The notes: generated from the sequence alone by a model not told the origin. A stretch of 64,000 nucleotides of DNA from RGIG4140 sp045632845 (GCA_045632845.1 JAZQXL010000011.1:169973-233972); one strand, 5' to 3'; shown: positions 24,428-33,230, numbered from the stretch's first letter. Made by a program: numbers and translations.

Positions 24428-24456
24428 TTGACTTTATTTTTTGAATATGGTAATTT
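24428..24456 (+). promoter_or_regulatory. promoter of leuL-leuA
   Basis: TTGACT, 17 bases, TAATTT; the predicted +1 is base 24463, the A of the leader-peptide ATG. Confidence 0.7.
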
Positions 24457-24462
24457 CGCCTT

Positions 24463-24534
24463 ATGAGAAATTTAACACTAAACCTTTTAGCAAACTTATT
24501 GTTGGGATATGATAATCATTTCCTAAAAGGTTAG
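24463..24534 (+). CDS. leuL: leu leader peptide
   Basis: A 23-residue ORF with eight Leu codons (TTA, CTA, CTT, TTA, TTA, TTG, TTG, CTA), including three in a row, ending GGT TAG, upstream of leuA and inside an attenuator. There is no ribosome-binding site: the promoter geometry places transcription start on the ATG. Stalling at Leu codons under leucine shortage would free the antiterminator pairing described separately. Confidence 0.85.
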   Translation: MRNLTLNLLANLLLGYDNHFLKG

Positions 24535-24587
24535 TGTTTTATATAATTTATACTGACAAACACCCTTTTAGGAGGGTGTTTTTTTTA
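24474..24587 (+). promoter_or_regulatory. leucine attenuator of leuA
   Basis: Three competing structures. 1:2 pairs AACACTAA-A-CCTTTTAG (24474-24490) with CTAAAAGGTTAGTGTT (24523-24538), 16 pairs with one bulge, enclosing the Leu codons. 2:3 pairs CTAAAAGG (24523-24530) with CCTTTTAG (24564-24571). 3:4 is a terminator AAACACCCT / AGGGTGTTT (24558-24566 with 24573-24581) with eight T. This is a complete classical attenuator. Confidence 0.88.
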
Positions 24588-24607
24588 TATTTATTTACGG
24601 AGTATTT

Positions 24608-26164
24608 ATGACAAACGAAACAAAAAACACCAATTTTCAATCAGAACAAGAATCTAGTAAAAAACCATTTTTCTATGATGTTACATTAAGAGATGGTAAC
24701 CAAGCATTAAAAAAACCCTGGAATCAAGAGGAAAAAGAAGTGATATTTGATCAATTGATTGAACTTGGTGTTCAAGGGATTGAAATTGGTTTTCCATCCT
24801 CTAGCGAAATGGATTTTTCATCTTGCGAAACACTTGCAAAAAAAGCACCTGACAATGTTGTTATCAGCGTACTTGCAAGAGCTGTTGAAAGTGATATTGA
24901 AAAAGCAGCTAAAGCAGTTAAATATGCGAAAAAACCTCGCATTCATACTTTTATTGCAATGAATCCATTGGGTCTTAAATACGTTTTGAATAAAGATATA
25001 AAAACAGTAACAGATATCGCCATAAAAGCTGTTAAAAAAGCAAAAGAACTTTTACCTAATGGCGAAGTTGAATTTTCAGTTGAACACTTTGGTGATTGTC
25101 GGGAAAATTTACCAGAAGTAATTGCTGCTATTGAAAAAATTGTTGACGCTGGTGCAGATGTTATCAATCTTCCAAACACTGTGGAACGTTTCACACCATC
25201 TGTTTTTTACAACATGGTTCAACAAGTTCATGACAAAATTGGAAACAAAGCATTAATTTCTGTACATTGTCATAATGATTTAGGAATGGCCACAGCCACA
25301 ACAGTTGAAAGTTTCTTTCACGGAGCAACACAATTAGAAACAACCTTAAACGGTCTTGGTGAACGTGCAGGAAACACAAACATGTATGAAGTTGCTATCG
25401 CTCTTCACAATATGAATACACAAGTTCCATTAAATATGAGCAAATTTTATGATACCGCTCACCTGGTATCACAAATGTCAAATATTCCTATTCCTGAAAA
25501 AGGACCTCTCATTGGGGCTGATGTTGTAACACACAGAAGCGGCATCCATCAAGACGGTGCAAATAAAACAAAGGGATTAAAAAAAGGACAATATATTGCA
25601 TTTGATCCAAAAGCCATTGGCAGAAGAGATGAAGAACACCTTGGTTTTACCAGTCAATCTGGAAAAGGTGCGCTTACAGCTCTTTATCACAATGCAGGGT
25701 ATCCTATCACCATTCAAGAAAGCATGCAATTAATGCCTTATGCAAAAAAAATGGCGGAGAAAAAAGGAGAATTAAGCATAACAGATTTAGATTTACTTTA
25801 TCGTACACATCTTTGCGAAATTAAAGGGCCTTATGAATTCACTTCCTTTGACCGAATCAGTGATGGCAGATTTGCCCTTTCATATACAAAAGACAAAGAA
25901 TCACATGAAGTTATCGGCCGTGGTGATGGACCTGTTCACGCATGCATCAATGCTCTTTTATCTGTTGGTGTTGCAATCTCAATTTTAAAATATGAAGAAC
26001 AAATGCTTGGTAACCAAGACAAAGAAGCTGCTGAAGCAATTACAACACTTGAAGTTTCCGATAATAACAAAAGCATTATTTCAAGAGCCATTGATAGATC
26101 AACCACAAAATCAAAAATAAAAGCTATCTTTAATGGTCTTAACTTACTTGAAAGAACAAATTAA
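24608..26164 (+). CDS. leuA: 2-isopropylmalate synthase
   Basis: A 518-residue DRE-TIM metallolyase that condenses 2-oxoisovalerate with acetyl-CoA, the first step of leucine synthesis. TLRDGNQAL holds the catalytic Arg-Asp, HCHNDLGMA is the metal site, LNGLGERAGNTNMYE follows, and residues from about 400 form the allosteric LeuA dimerisation domain (GRGDGPVHACINAL). The FPSSSEMDF segment resembles the larger LeuA2-type subfamily. The Leu-rich attenuator upstream supports leucine pathway function over citramalate or homocitrate synthase. No other leu gene is nearby. Confidence 0.9.
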   Translation: MTNETKNTNFQSEQESSKKPFFYDVTLRDGNQALKKPWNQEEKEVIFDQLIELGVQGIEIGFPSSSEMDFSSCETLAKKAPDNVVISVLARAVESDIEKAAKAVKYAKKPRIHTFIAMNPLGLKYVLNKDIKTVTDIAIKAVKKAKELLPNGEVEFSVEHFGDCRENLPEVIAAIEKIVDAGADVINLPNTVERFTPSVFYNMVQQVHDKIGNKALISVHCHNDLGMATATTVESFFHGATQLETTLNGLGERAGNTNMYEVAIALHNMNTQVPLNMSKFYDTAHLVSQMSNIPIPEKGPLIGADVVTHRSGIHQDGANKTKGLKKGQYIAFDPKAIGRRDEEHLGFTSQSGKGALTALYHNAGYPITIQESMQLMPYAKKMAEKKGELSITDLDLLYRTHLCEIKGPYEFTSFDRISDGRFALSYTKDKESHEVIGRGDGPVHACINALLSVGVAISILKYEEQMLGNQDKEAAEAITTLEVSDNNKSIISRAIDRSTTKSKIKAIFNGLNLLERTN

Positions 26165-26173
26165 TTTATAAAA

Positions 26174-26206
26174 AACAGCCTGTTGAACAACAGGTTGTTT
26201 TTTTAT
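26174..26206 (+). terminator. terminator after leuA
   Basis: AACAGCCTGTT / AACAGGTTGTT (11 pairs, one G-T) with 4-base loop and T run. Confidence 0.85.
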
Positions 26207-26234
26207 TATCCTCAAAATCTATCAATATTAGGTC

Positions 26235-26263
26235 TTGTCTTTTAAAAAAAAATCATTTATATT
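26235..26263 (+). promoter_or_regulatory. promoter of the DUF805 gene
   Basis: TTGTCT, 17 bases, TATATT, 34 bases before the ATG. Confidence 0.6.
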
Positions 26264-26297
26264 GGTGAAAGTGGAACAACTTAAATTGGAGACAAAA

Positions 26298-27122
26298 ATG
26301 GCAAAAACGCAAACAAAAACAAAAAAGGCAACAACGTCTACAACTGCAAAAACAACAAAAAAAACAGCTAAACCTGTTGAGAAAAAAACTGTAAAAACAA
26401 CAAAATCACAACCTAAAGAGGTTAAAAAAACAACAAAAGTTACACCAGTAAAATCTGTTCAAAAAAAGTCAACTCCAAAAAAGAAACCAGTAACAAAAAA
26501 AGAACCTATTAAAACAGTAACTGTTACTTTTGATGAACCTGCAATTGTAACACCAGTCGAATCTGTTTCAGTTGTTTTACCACAAACCGAAACACCAAAA
26601 AAACCAGCAACAAGAAACATCTTGCAACTTTATTTTGACAACTGGGTTAATATGTTTTCATTTAGTGGTCGTGCTAGTCGCGCAGAATTTATAGCATTCT
26701 GGAGCATTGCCATTCTTTTGTTCCCTATTTTTGTACCATATGCAGTTTTCTCTGCAAATTTATCATACGCTGTTATTATTGCATCAGCTCTTTTGATTGG
26801 TGCTTTGTTTACTTTAAGCATTCGAAGAGCTCATGACATTGGTAGAAATGGCTTCTGGGGAGCCTTACTTTTTGTAACAGTCTTTGGCATTTTAAGCACA
26901 CTTGCTAGCCTTCCACAATTTACTATTATTTATATCTTCAGTATTTTTGGCTACTTTATCCTATCACTTATTTCTGGAACAAAAGGAGTGAACAAATACG
27001 GTGAAGAACCTGTTAAACCATCTAAACTGGCTATTGCGATCAACACATTACTTGCTTTTTCATTGGTCTTTACAGGTGTGAAATTAGTTCAACTTTTAGT
27101 CATATTCTTTCAAGGCTATTAG
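26298..27122 (+). CDS. DUF805 membrane protein with Lys/Thr-rich N-terminal extension
   Basis: A 274-residue protein. The first 100 residues are a low-complexity, basic Lys/Thr/Pro segment, probably disordered and cytoplasmic. Residues about 115-255 form a DUF805 domain: NMFSFSGRASRAEF, then hydrophobic segments, SIRRAHDIGRNGFWG, and the G-NKYGEEP end; about four membrane helices. DUF805 function is unknown. GGAGACAAAA precedes the ATG; a longer frame from a TTG overlaps the promoter. The extension is unusual for DUF805, which is normally 110-150 residues. Confidence 0.8.
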   Translation: MAKTQTKTKKATTSTTAKTTKKTAKPVEKKTVKTTKSQPKEVKKTTKVTPVKSVQKKSTPKKKPVTKKEPIKTVTVTFDEPAIVTPVESVSVVLPQTETPKKPATRNILQLYFDNWVNMFSFSGRASRAEFIAFWSIAILLFPIFVPYAVFSANLSYAVIIASALLIGALFTLSIRRAHDIGRNGFWGALLFVTVFGILSTLASLPQFTIIYIFSIFGYFILSLISGTKGVNKYGEEPVKPSKLAIAINTLLAFSLVFTGVKLVQLLVIFFQGY

Positions 27123-27136
27123 TTAAATAAAAAGAA

Positions 27137-27167
27137 AAAACGCTCTTAAAAAAGAGCGTTTTTTTTA
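27137..27167 (+). terminator. terminator after the DUF805 gene
   Basis: AAAACGCTCTT / AAGAGCGTTTT with a 4-base loop and T run. Confidence 0.9.
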
Positions 27168-27193
27168 TGTCTATAAACAAGTTATGAATTTCA

Positions 27194-27415
27194 TTAAAAT
27201 TGCTCAATATCTTCTGCCAAAATAGACATGTTCCAATCAAATGAAATTTCACCATCATCATCATTTTTATAAATCACACCAACAAATTCTTTACCAATAA
27301 AAACTTCAGCAGGCGCATCGACACCTGAACCTCTTTGAACATTGATTTCAGGATTCCAAAAAAGTTGTTGCAAATATGTTTGAACTTTTTTAATTTCAAC
27401 TTCAGATAACGTCAT
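27194..27415 (-). CDS. DUF3126 family protein
   Basis: A 73-residue small soluble protein matching DUF3126, a family restricted, as far as I know, to alphaproteobacteria. Visible signature: the helix KKVQTYLQQLFWNPEINV, then APAEVFIGKEFVGVIYKNDDDGEISFDWNMSIL-EDIEQF. Function unknown. AAGGAGG precedes the ATG at 27415; the longer frame has no support. It is divergent from dus and shares the same -10 region with it. Confidence 0.85.
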   Translation of the reverse strand: MTLSEVEIKKVQTYLQQLFWNPEINVQRGSGVDAPAEVFIGKEFVGVIYKNDDDGEISFDWNMSILAEDIEQF

Positions 27416-27432
27416 TTTGCCTCCTTTTTCCT

Positions 27433-27482
27433 TTGATTTTTGATTCAATATATTGTATATTAAGTTAAACTATTTTTGTCAA
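27433..27482. promoter_or_regulatory. overlapping divergent promoters of dus and the DUF3126 gene
   Basis: Plus strand: TTGATT (27433-27438), 17 bases, TATATT (27456-27461). Minus strand: TTGACA (27482-27477), 17 bases, TATACA (27459-27454). The two -10 elements overlap on the same AT-symmetric bases. Confidence 0.6.
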
Positions 27483-27497
27483 TATACACCAAAAAAT

Positions 27498-28466
27498 ATG
27501 AAAACTCAAGAAAAAAACAAAAAAACACATCAAATATCAATAGCACCCATGTTGGATTGGACCGACAGGCACTTTCGCTATTTTTTAAGACAAATTACAA
27601 AAAGAGCCGTTTTTTATACAGAAATGACGGCTATGCCGGCTATTTTACTTGGCAACAAAGATAAATTAATCGGATATAATGAAGTTGAACATCCTCTTAT
27701 TTTGCAAGTGGGGGGCTCACACCCAGATATGATGGCTGATTGCGCAAAATATGCGTCTGATTATGGATACCAAGGCGTTAATATTAATGCAGGTTGTCCC
27801 TCATCACGTGTTCAGGCAGGCAAATTCGGCGCCATCTTAATGAAAACACCAGAGCTTGTGGCAGACTGTGTTGCTTCCATGATTGCAAAAGCAAACATCC
27901 CCGTAAGTGTTAAAACAAGAATTTCCCTATCCGACGTTCAAGGGGATGGTTTTAAGGAACTTTTTCATTTTGCAACTTTAATGAAGGATGCAGGCTGTCA
28001 TCATCTTATTATTCATGCAAGAAAAGCAAAATTAAATTGGTCACCAAAAGAAAATCGTGCTGAAAAAATGCCTTTAAATTATGAATTGGTATACCAACTC
28101 AAAAAAAGCTTTCCAGATATGATTATTTCAATAAATGGAAATATTCTAACACTTGAAAAAGCTCAAGAACATTTAAAACATGTTGATGGGGCTATGATTG
28201 GTCGTTTAGCTTATGGAAACCCCTATGTTTTAAAAGATGTCGATTCGATTTTTTATCAAGACAATTCCCAACCACTTTCAAGAGCTGAAGTGTTAGAAAA
28301 TATGATTCCTTATCTTGAAAAAAACAACACGCAACTCAGCATTATATGTCCCCATTTAATGGGCTTATTCCACGGCCAACCAAATGCTAAAATTTACAAA
28401 CAAATTTTAGCAAACAGAGATTTAGCTGCGCTTAAAGAATTTTTAAAAGATCTTCAACAATCCTAA
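27498..28466 (+). CDS. dusA: tRNA-dihydrouridine synthase A type
   Basis: A 322-residue FMN enzyme reducing uridine in the D-loop of tRNA. The DusA-type opening is APMLDWTDRHFRYFLRQITK, the catalytic Cys is in NINAGCPSSRVQAGKFGAILM, and LQVGGSHP and the IIHARKA segment contact FMN. Start at 27498 follows from the alignment; there is no clear ribosome-binding site, unusual among its neighbours. Its last 4 bases overlap, tail to tail, the DUF502 gene. Confidence 0.93.
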   Translation: MKTQEKNKKTHQISIAPMLDWTDRHFRYFLRQITKRAVFYTEMTAMPAILLGNKDKLIGYNEVEHPLILQVGGSHPDMMADCAKYASDYGYQGVNINAGCPSSRVQAGKFGAILMKTPELVADCVASMIAKANIPVSVKTRISLSDVQGDGFKELFHFATLMKDAGCHHLIIHARKAKLNWSPKENRAEKMPLNYELVYQLKKSFPDMIISINGNILTLEKAQEHLKHVDGAMIGRLAYGNPYVLKDVDSIFYQDNSQPLSRAEVLENMIPYLEKNNTQLSIICPHLMGLFHGQPNAKIYKQILANRDLAALKEFLKDLQQS

Positions 28467-29146
28467 TTTTCTCGAGTTGGAATTTCTTTTTTACTACGTC
28501 TTCTTTTGGTTGTTTTTTCTTCTGGATTAATAATCCCTGTGGATAAAATTGTTTTAAGTGCTTCATCAACAGAAATATCCAAATAAATCACCTCTGACTC
28601 TGGAACATATAAAAAGAAACCAGATGTTGGGTTAGGCGTTGTTGGTACATAAACACTAATTAAATCATTATTCTTTAGTTTTTTCTTAATCATATCAGGA
28701 ACAGGCCCTGTCAAAAAAGCGATTGTCCAAACATCCCTTCTTGGATATTCAATTAACAATGCTTTTCTAAACGCTTTATTTTTATCCGATCCAAATATTG
28801 TTTCAAAAATTTTACGAATCGCATTATACAAACCAGAAATAACAGGCATTTTTCCGATCAAACGATAACCCAAACGCATCAATGCTTGACCGATAAAATT
28901 GGCAGCCAACATACCAACACCTGTGAAAAATACCAACAATAAAATAATCCCAATTCCCGGAATACCATATGGTAAAAAGTTATTAGGATTATATGCTTCT
29001 GGAATAAGACCTGTTACTGTTTTATCCACATAAGTAATTAACTCATATGCCAAATAAAGCGTAATTGCAATTGGAGCAGTAACAATAATTCCTGTAAAGA
29101 AATATGTTTTTAAAGTTGTTTTTTTCTCAAGTTTCTTTTTCATCAT
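28463..29146 (-). CDS. DUF502 family membrane protein
   Basis: A 227-residue inner-membrane protein. Two membrane helices (about 12-34 and 62-88) flank LIPEAYNPNNFLPYGIPGIG, a family block, and the soluble part has RLIGKMPVISGLYNAIRKIFETIF, TGPVPD and VYVPTTPNPTSGFFLYVP, all typical of DUF502. Function unknown. GAGGGAT precedes the ATG at 29146. The C-terminus is basic (KTTKRRRSKKE). It lies downstream of the murJ unit in the same direction with a 70-base gap, so it may be co-transcribed. Confidence 0.88.
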   Translation of the reverse strand: MMKKKLEKKTTLKTYFFTGIIVTAPIAITLYLAYELITYVDKTVTGLIPEAYNPNNFLPYGIPGIGIILLLVFFTGVGMLAANFIGQALMRLGYRLIGKMPVISGLYNAIRKIFETIFGSDKNKAFRKALLIEYPRRDVWTIAFLTGPVPDMIKKKLKNNDLISVYVPTTPNPTSGFFLYVPESEVIYLDISVDEALKTILSTGIINPEEKTTKRRRSKKEIPTREN

Positions 29147-29218
29147 ATCCCTCTTAAAAAATCTGATATAAATTAATATACCAATATAAAAAACTTCTTG
29201 CAAGCAATTAAAAAATTG

Positions 29219-29632
29219 TCAACGCAAGACTACCTTATCCCCCAGTTGAATATTTTTTTGCAGAACAACCCCCGCATTTACTTCAATAACACCCAATGCC
29301 AAAATTTCAGATGAAATATGTGTTAAATCATGAGGAATTGCGTTTTCTTTTATCTTTATAATTATTCCTTGTTCATCAAAAAAAATCATATCTAATGGTA
29401 TAAATGTGTTTTTCATCCACATACGAATAATTTTTGGTTTTTCAAACAAAAATGTCATTGCATAATCTGAAGGAATATTTTTTTTAAACATCAACCCTCG
29501 TTCTTGCAAAATTGGAGTATTTGCAATATCTGTTTTAAAAATATGAGTACCACTTTGTGTGTTTATAATTAAATCCTGCGCACACACATTGCTCGAAAAT
29601 AAAAAACAAAATAAAAAGATAAAAAACTTCAT
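29219..29632 (-). CDS. DUF192 family exported protein
   Basis: A 137-residue protein with a signal peptide (MKFFIFLFCFLFSSNVCA) and a DUF192 domain: QERGLMFKKNIPSDYAMTFLF, then MWMKNTFIPLDMIFFDEQGIIIKI and ALGVIEVNAG. These are the hallmark blocks; the family is widespread and its function unknown. Its ATG overlaps the preceding stop by 4 bases (ATGA), so it is coupled to the Bax-like gene. Confidence 0.88.
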   Translation of the reverse strand: MKFFIFLFCFLFSSNVCAQDLIINTQSGTHIFKTDIANTPILQERGLMFKKNIPSDYAMTFLFEKPKIIRMWMKNTFIPLDMIFFDEQGIIIKIKENAIPHDLTHISSEILALGVIEVNAGVVLQKNIQLGDKVVLR

Positions 29633-30531
29633 TTTGTTAAATAGCAACCTTCTTTAAAGCAGGCATTATCCAATTCTTTAATATAACCAAGAGGATAAAT
29701 CAATGCCAGCTGATCAACAAATGTTGGTATCATATGTAAATAATTTTTCATATTATGCACCTGAACCCATCCAAAAGTAAGTTTGTTATTAAAAAATCGA
29801 TGCCGTTGACGGTCATCTCTAAAACTTAACAATTGAGATCTCGTGTTTAGTTGCAAAGCAAAACTGTCTGTTGCTTTTGAAAGCTCATTAAATTTAACTG
29901 GTTCGTAAGCAATAGATCCATTCCAAGCGTGTTCTAAAAAGGGAGATTGCTTATTATTTTGACCCCAATTTGTTGCCCAAATTGAAATTGCCATTCCAAG
30001 TGATACTGGAATAATATCCACACGCTTAACCAATTCAGAAATTCTTGAAGAATCTGCTTTTAAATCCATAACATCATATTTTTCAGACATTATATCAAAA
30101 AAATGTTGTTCTTTTTGTGTTAGGGCTTGATTCGATTTTAATTTTTCATTTAAAACTAAGATCGCTTTTCTTTCATTTAAAATTTTTTCATTTGTTCTAA
30201 GCAAATGAGGTGTCATCAATTTCATAAACAAAGTCTTATCATCTTCGGTTTTAACTTGAAAATCTTCAGGAATTTGTTCAACAAAAACATGAGGCATTTC
30301 AACTGCTGTTATACCTTTATATAATTCTTCAACATCTGATTGTTTTTGATTGTTTAGATATTCCCCTTTAATTTCCTGAACTGCTTCATCAATAAGAATA
30401 TCTGCTGAAATGGTTTCTTCCATAACTGTTTCAACTTTTTGATTAAGTTTTTTTTCTGGCAAAAAATAAAGTAAAACACCTGCAACTACAACAAATGAAA
30501 TGCAACTCATTCCCAATAATTTTTTTTTCAT
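29629..30531 (-). CDS. Bax/glucosaminidase-like protein lacking the catalytic Glu
   Basis: A 300-residue membrane-anchored or exported protein (hydrophobic segment about 5-24). The C-terminal 150 residues look like the Bax (COG2992) glucosaminidase-fold domain: ELVKRVDIIPVSLGMAISIWATNWGQ matches the Bax stretch where a Glu before SGWG is expected, but that position is Ala186. LTFGWVQVHN and the two Cys near the end follow. It may therefore be a non-catalytic peptidoglycan-binding relative. It lies 8 bases after murJ and overlaps DUF192, so it belongs to the murJ transcription unit. GGGGAAA precedes the ATG. Confidence 0.55.
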   Translation of the reverse strand: MKKKLLGMSCISFVVVAGVLLYFLPEKKLNQKVETVMEETISADILIDEAVQEIKGEYLNNQKQSDVEELYKGITAVEMPHVFVEQIPEDFQVKTEDDKTLFMKLMTPHLLRTNEKILNERKAILVLNEKLKSNQALTQKEQHFFDIMSEKYDVMDLKADSSRISELVKRVDIIPVSLGMAISIWATNWGQNNKQSPFLEHAWNGSIAYEPVKFNELSKATDSFALQLNTRSQLLSFRDDRQRHRFFNNKLTFGWVQVHNMKNYLHMIPTFVDQLALIYPLGYIKELDNACFKEGCYLTK

Positions 30532-30539
30532 TTTTTCCC

Positions 30540-32117
30540 CTATCGGCGTAACAATTTTTTAATATCCCTTAACAAAATACCTTTTAATAAAACAATTGAG
30601 GTGGCAAACACCAACATTCCCATAAAAATAAGAATACCCAACAAAAACATAGATAATATTCCGTTTTCACTTTCCCAACCAGGGACATAAATATTAAACA
30701 AAAATTTTAAACCAATTAAGGTTAAAGCCATTAAAAATGCTGCCCCCAAAATTCTTGGCAATCGATATTTTGAAAGAGTGTCTAAAGAAACCACACCTTG
30801 TTTTTTTAACCGAAAAACATATTGACCCGCATTAATCCAAACCGTAACCCCCGTAGCTAAAGCAATGCCCAAATATCCCCAGAACTGCATAAAAATCAAA
30901 GCTAAAACCACATTTAAGAAAACACCAAATATCGCTATTTTCACAGGTGTTTTTGTATCCCCTTTTGCAAAAAAGAATGGTGACAATGTTTTTGTAAGCA
31001 TATAAGCCGGAAGCCCAACAGCAAAAACCAAAAGTGCATAAGCCGTATTAATTGAATCCGTTGACGTAAAGATACCCCTTTCAAACAAAATTCGAACAAT
31101 AGGTTCAGCCAACAACATCAATCCAATCATTGAAGAAACAGACATTGCAATTGAAACTTCCAAAGAACGGTTCAACTGTTCATTTGCTGATTTTAAATCA
31201 TTCAACTTGATATGTTTTGATAAAACAGGCAACAAAGCCGTTCCAACTGCAGTTCCAATAATCCCTACAGGCAACTGAAACAAATGATGTGCATAATTTA
31301 ACCAAGAAATTGCACCCGCTCCAACAAATGAAACCAAAAACGTATCAAAAAATAAATTGATTTGATATACCCCCGAGCCAAGTACTCCTGGAGCCATTTT
31401 TTTTAACAACGTTTTAACTTCACAAGATACATGAAACAAAGCTTTAATTGGTGATATCAAACCAATTAACAACCCTGCCTTTTTGATATGATAAAATAAA
31501 AAGACAAACTCAATAACCCCTGCAAGCAAAACACCAATAGACAAAGCATATGCAGGTGCGTATGGTGTTACTAAGAAGGGTGAAATCAAAAACAATGATG
31601 CAATCATCGTCAAATTTAATATTGTTGGCGTAAAAGCTGCTGCCCAAAATTTTCCAACCGCATTCAACATCCCTGCCAACAAAGAAACAAGTGACACAAA
31701 AATCAAAAATGGAAATGTGATTCGACTAAGCGCAGTTGTCAATGGCAACTTACCTTCTATCTCTTCAAACCCAGGTGCCAAAACAAACATCATATCTGGC
31801 ATAAAAATTTCCATAACGATGGTAAAAATCAACAGCACATAAAACAAAAAACTAAACACATTTCGTGCAAAAACACGTGCTTTTTGTTCTCCCTTTGTCT
31901 GAATTTGACCTGAAAGCAGTGGAACAAAAGCAACATTCAACGTCCCTTCTGCAAAAAGACTTCGAAATAAATTTGGAAATCTTAACGCCACAAAAAAAGC
32001 ATCAGCCATCATACTTGCACCTAAAAAACGTGCAATCAAAACATCTCGAATAAAACCAACAATACGGCTAAGTGCTGTACCAGAGGCAACTGTTGCTATA
32101 GACTTTATCAATGACAT
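30540..32117 (-). CDS. murJ: lipid II flippase MurJ
   Basis: A 525-residue polytopic protein (about 14 helices) of the MATE/MOP superfamily that flips lipid II across the inner membrane. Family blocks: ATVASGTALSRIVGFIRDVLIARFLGAS at the N-terminus, DAFFVALRFPNLFRSLFAEGTLNVAFVPL, and the ILFERGIFTSTDS region. The essential Arg residues of the first helices are present. The ATG has no ribosome-binding site: a TTGTAT-17-TATAAT promoter puts +1 on the A of the ATG, so the mRNA is probably leaderless. Terminates in TAG. Confidence 0.95.
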   Translation of the reverse strand: MSLIKSIATVASGTALSRIVGFIRDVLIARFLGASMMADAFFVALRFPNLFRSLFAEGTLNVAFVPLLSGQIQTKGEQKARVFARNVFSFLFYVLLIFTIVMEIFMPDMMFVLAPGFEEIEGKLPLTTALSRITFPFLIFVSLVSLLAGMLNAVGKFWAAAFTPTILNLTMIASLFLISPFLVTPYAPAYALSIGVLLAGVIEFVFLFYHIKKAGLLIGLISPIKALFHVSCEVKTLLKKMAPGVLGSGVYQINLFFDTFLVSFVGAGAISWLNYAHHLFQLPVGIIGTAVGTALLPVLSKHIKLNDLKSANEQLNRSLEVSIAMSVSSMIGLMLLAEPIVRILFERGIFTSTDSINTAYALLVFAVGLPAYMLTKTLSPFFFAKGDTKTPVKIAIFGVFLNVVLALIFMQFWGYLGIALATGVTVWINAGQYVFRLKKQGVVSLDTLSKYRLPRILGAAFLMALTLIGLKFLFNIYVPGWESENGILSMFLLGILIFMGMLVFATSIVLLKGILLRDIKKLLRR

Positions 32118-32123
32118 ACGTTT

Positions 32124-32152
32124 ATTATAAAGAAATTAATAATCAAATACAA
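32124..32152 (-). promoter_or_regulatory. promoter of murJ (leaderless)
   Basis: On the minus strand TTGTAT, 17 bases, TATAAT, then 6 bases and the ATG. Confidence 0.75.
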
Positions 32153-32235
32153 GAAAATTAACACTTTATTTTTTCAAAAGAATGTGTATAATCGAAAAAA
32201 ACAAAATTTAGAATTTTAAGTGAAAGGATAAAAAT

Positions 32236-33183
32236 ATGACAATTGCATTTGTTTTCCCTGGTCAAGGGTCGCAATCTATCGGAATGGGAAAAGACTTGGA
32301 TGCTAACTTTAGTGTTGCGCACGAAGTTTTTCAAGAAGTTGATGAAGCTTTACATTTCAACTTATCTCAACTTATGTTTGATGGTGATATTCAAGAATTA
32401 ACACAAACTCAAAATGCCCAACCTGCAATTATGGCAACAAGCATTGCAGCTTTGCGTTGTCTTGAAAAAGAATCTGGCAAAAAAATAAATGAAATTGCTT
32501 CTTTTGTTGCTGGTCACTCTTTAGGTGAATATTCAGCTCTTTGCGCTGCTGGCGCTCTCAGTCTTTCTGACACAGCAAAACTTTTAAAAGCTCGTGGTAC
32601 ATTTATGCAAGAAGCTAGTCAAAAAAATCCAGGTGCAATGGCTGCTGTTCTTGGTTTATCATTAAAAGAAGTAGCAGCTCTTGTTCATACAGCATCAACT
32701 GACGATTCTTTATGTTTTATCGCAAATGACAACTGCCAAGGTCAAGTTGTAATCAGTGGGCATAATGATGCTATTGATAGAGCTATTTTAAAAGCAGCCG
32801 AAATGGGTGCAAAAAAATCTGTCAAATTACCAGTTTCTGGCGGATTTCACTCTCCATTAATGAAAGAAGCAGGCGAAAAAATGGAAATTGAACTTCAAAC
32901 AACACCAATTGTAACACCTCTCATTCCAATTATTGCAAACATCACGGCTGAAGCAGAAACAAATGCTCAAAAGATTAAAGAGTTGCTCGTTTCTCAAGTA
33001 ACTGGTTCTGTTAGATGGACGGAATCTGTTGAATATATGTCTGCAAAAGGTGTTACCGATTATATTGAATGCGGAAATGGAAAAGTTTTAAGCGGTTTAA
33101 TTAAAAGAATCACACCTGATTCAAGATCCATCAATATTGGAAATAAAGAAACCTTAGAAACAGCCCTTACCTTTTTAGGGTAA
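32236..33183 (+). CDS. fabD: malonyl-CoA:ACP transacylase
   Basis: A 315-residue FabD loading malonate on acyl carrier protein. The oxyanion glutamine is in FVFPGQGSQSIGMG, the active Ser in AGHSLGEYSAL (GHSxG), and the catalytic His in VSGGFHSPLM. AAAGGAT precedes the ATG; a TATAAT at 32187-32192, preceded by TG, is the likely -10. No other fab gene adjoins, and a terminator follows, so it is transcribed alone. Confidence 0.96.
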   Translation: MTIAFVFPGQGSQSIGMGKDLDANFSVAHEVFQEVDEALHFNLSQLMFDGDIQELTQTQNAQPAIMATSIAALRCLEKESGKKINEIASFVAGHSLGEYSALCAAGALSLSDTAKLLKARGTFMQEASQKNPGAMAAVLGLSLKEVAALVHTASTDDSLCFIANDNCQGQVVISGHNDAIDRAILKAAEMGAKKSVKLPVSGGFHSPLMKEAGEKMEIELQTTPIVTPLIPIIANITAEAETNAQKIKELLVSQVTGSVRWTESVEYMSAKGVTDYIECGNGKVLSGLIKRITPDSRSINIGNKETLETALTFLG

Positions 33184-33200
33184 GATGTGAAGTTATAAAA

Positions 33201-33226
33201 AAACTCCCGAAAGGGAGTTTTTTTTA
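33201..33226 (+). terminator. terminator after fabD
   Basis: AAACTCCC GAAA GGGAGTTT followed by T run. Confidence 0.9.
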
Positions 33227-33230
33227 TAAC

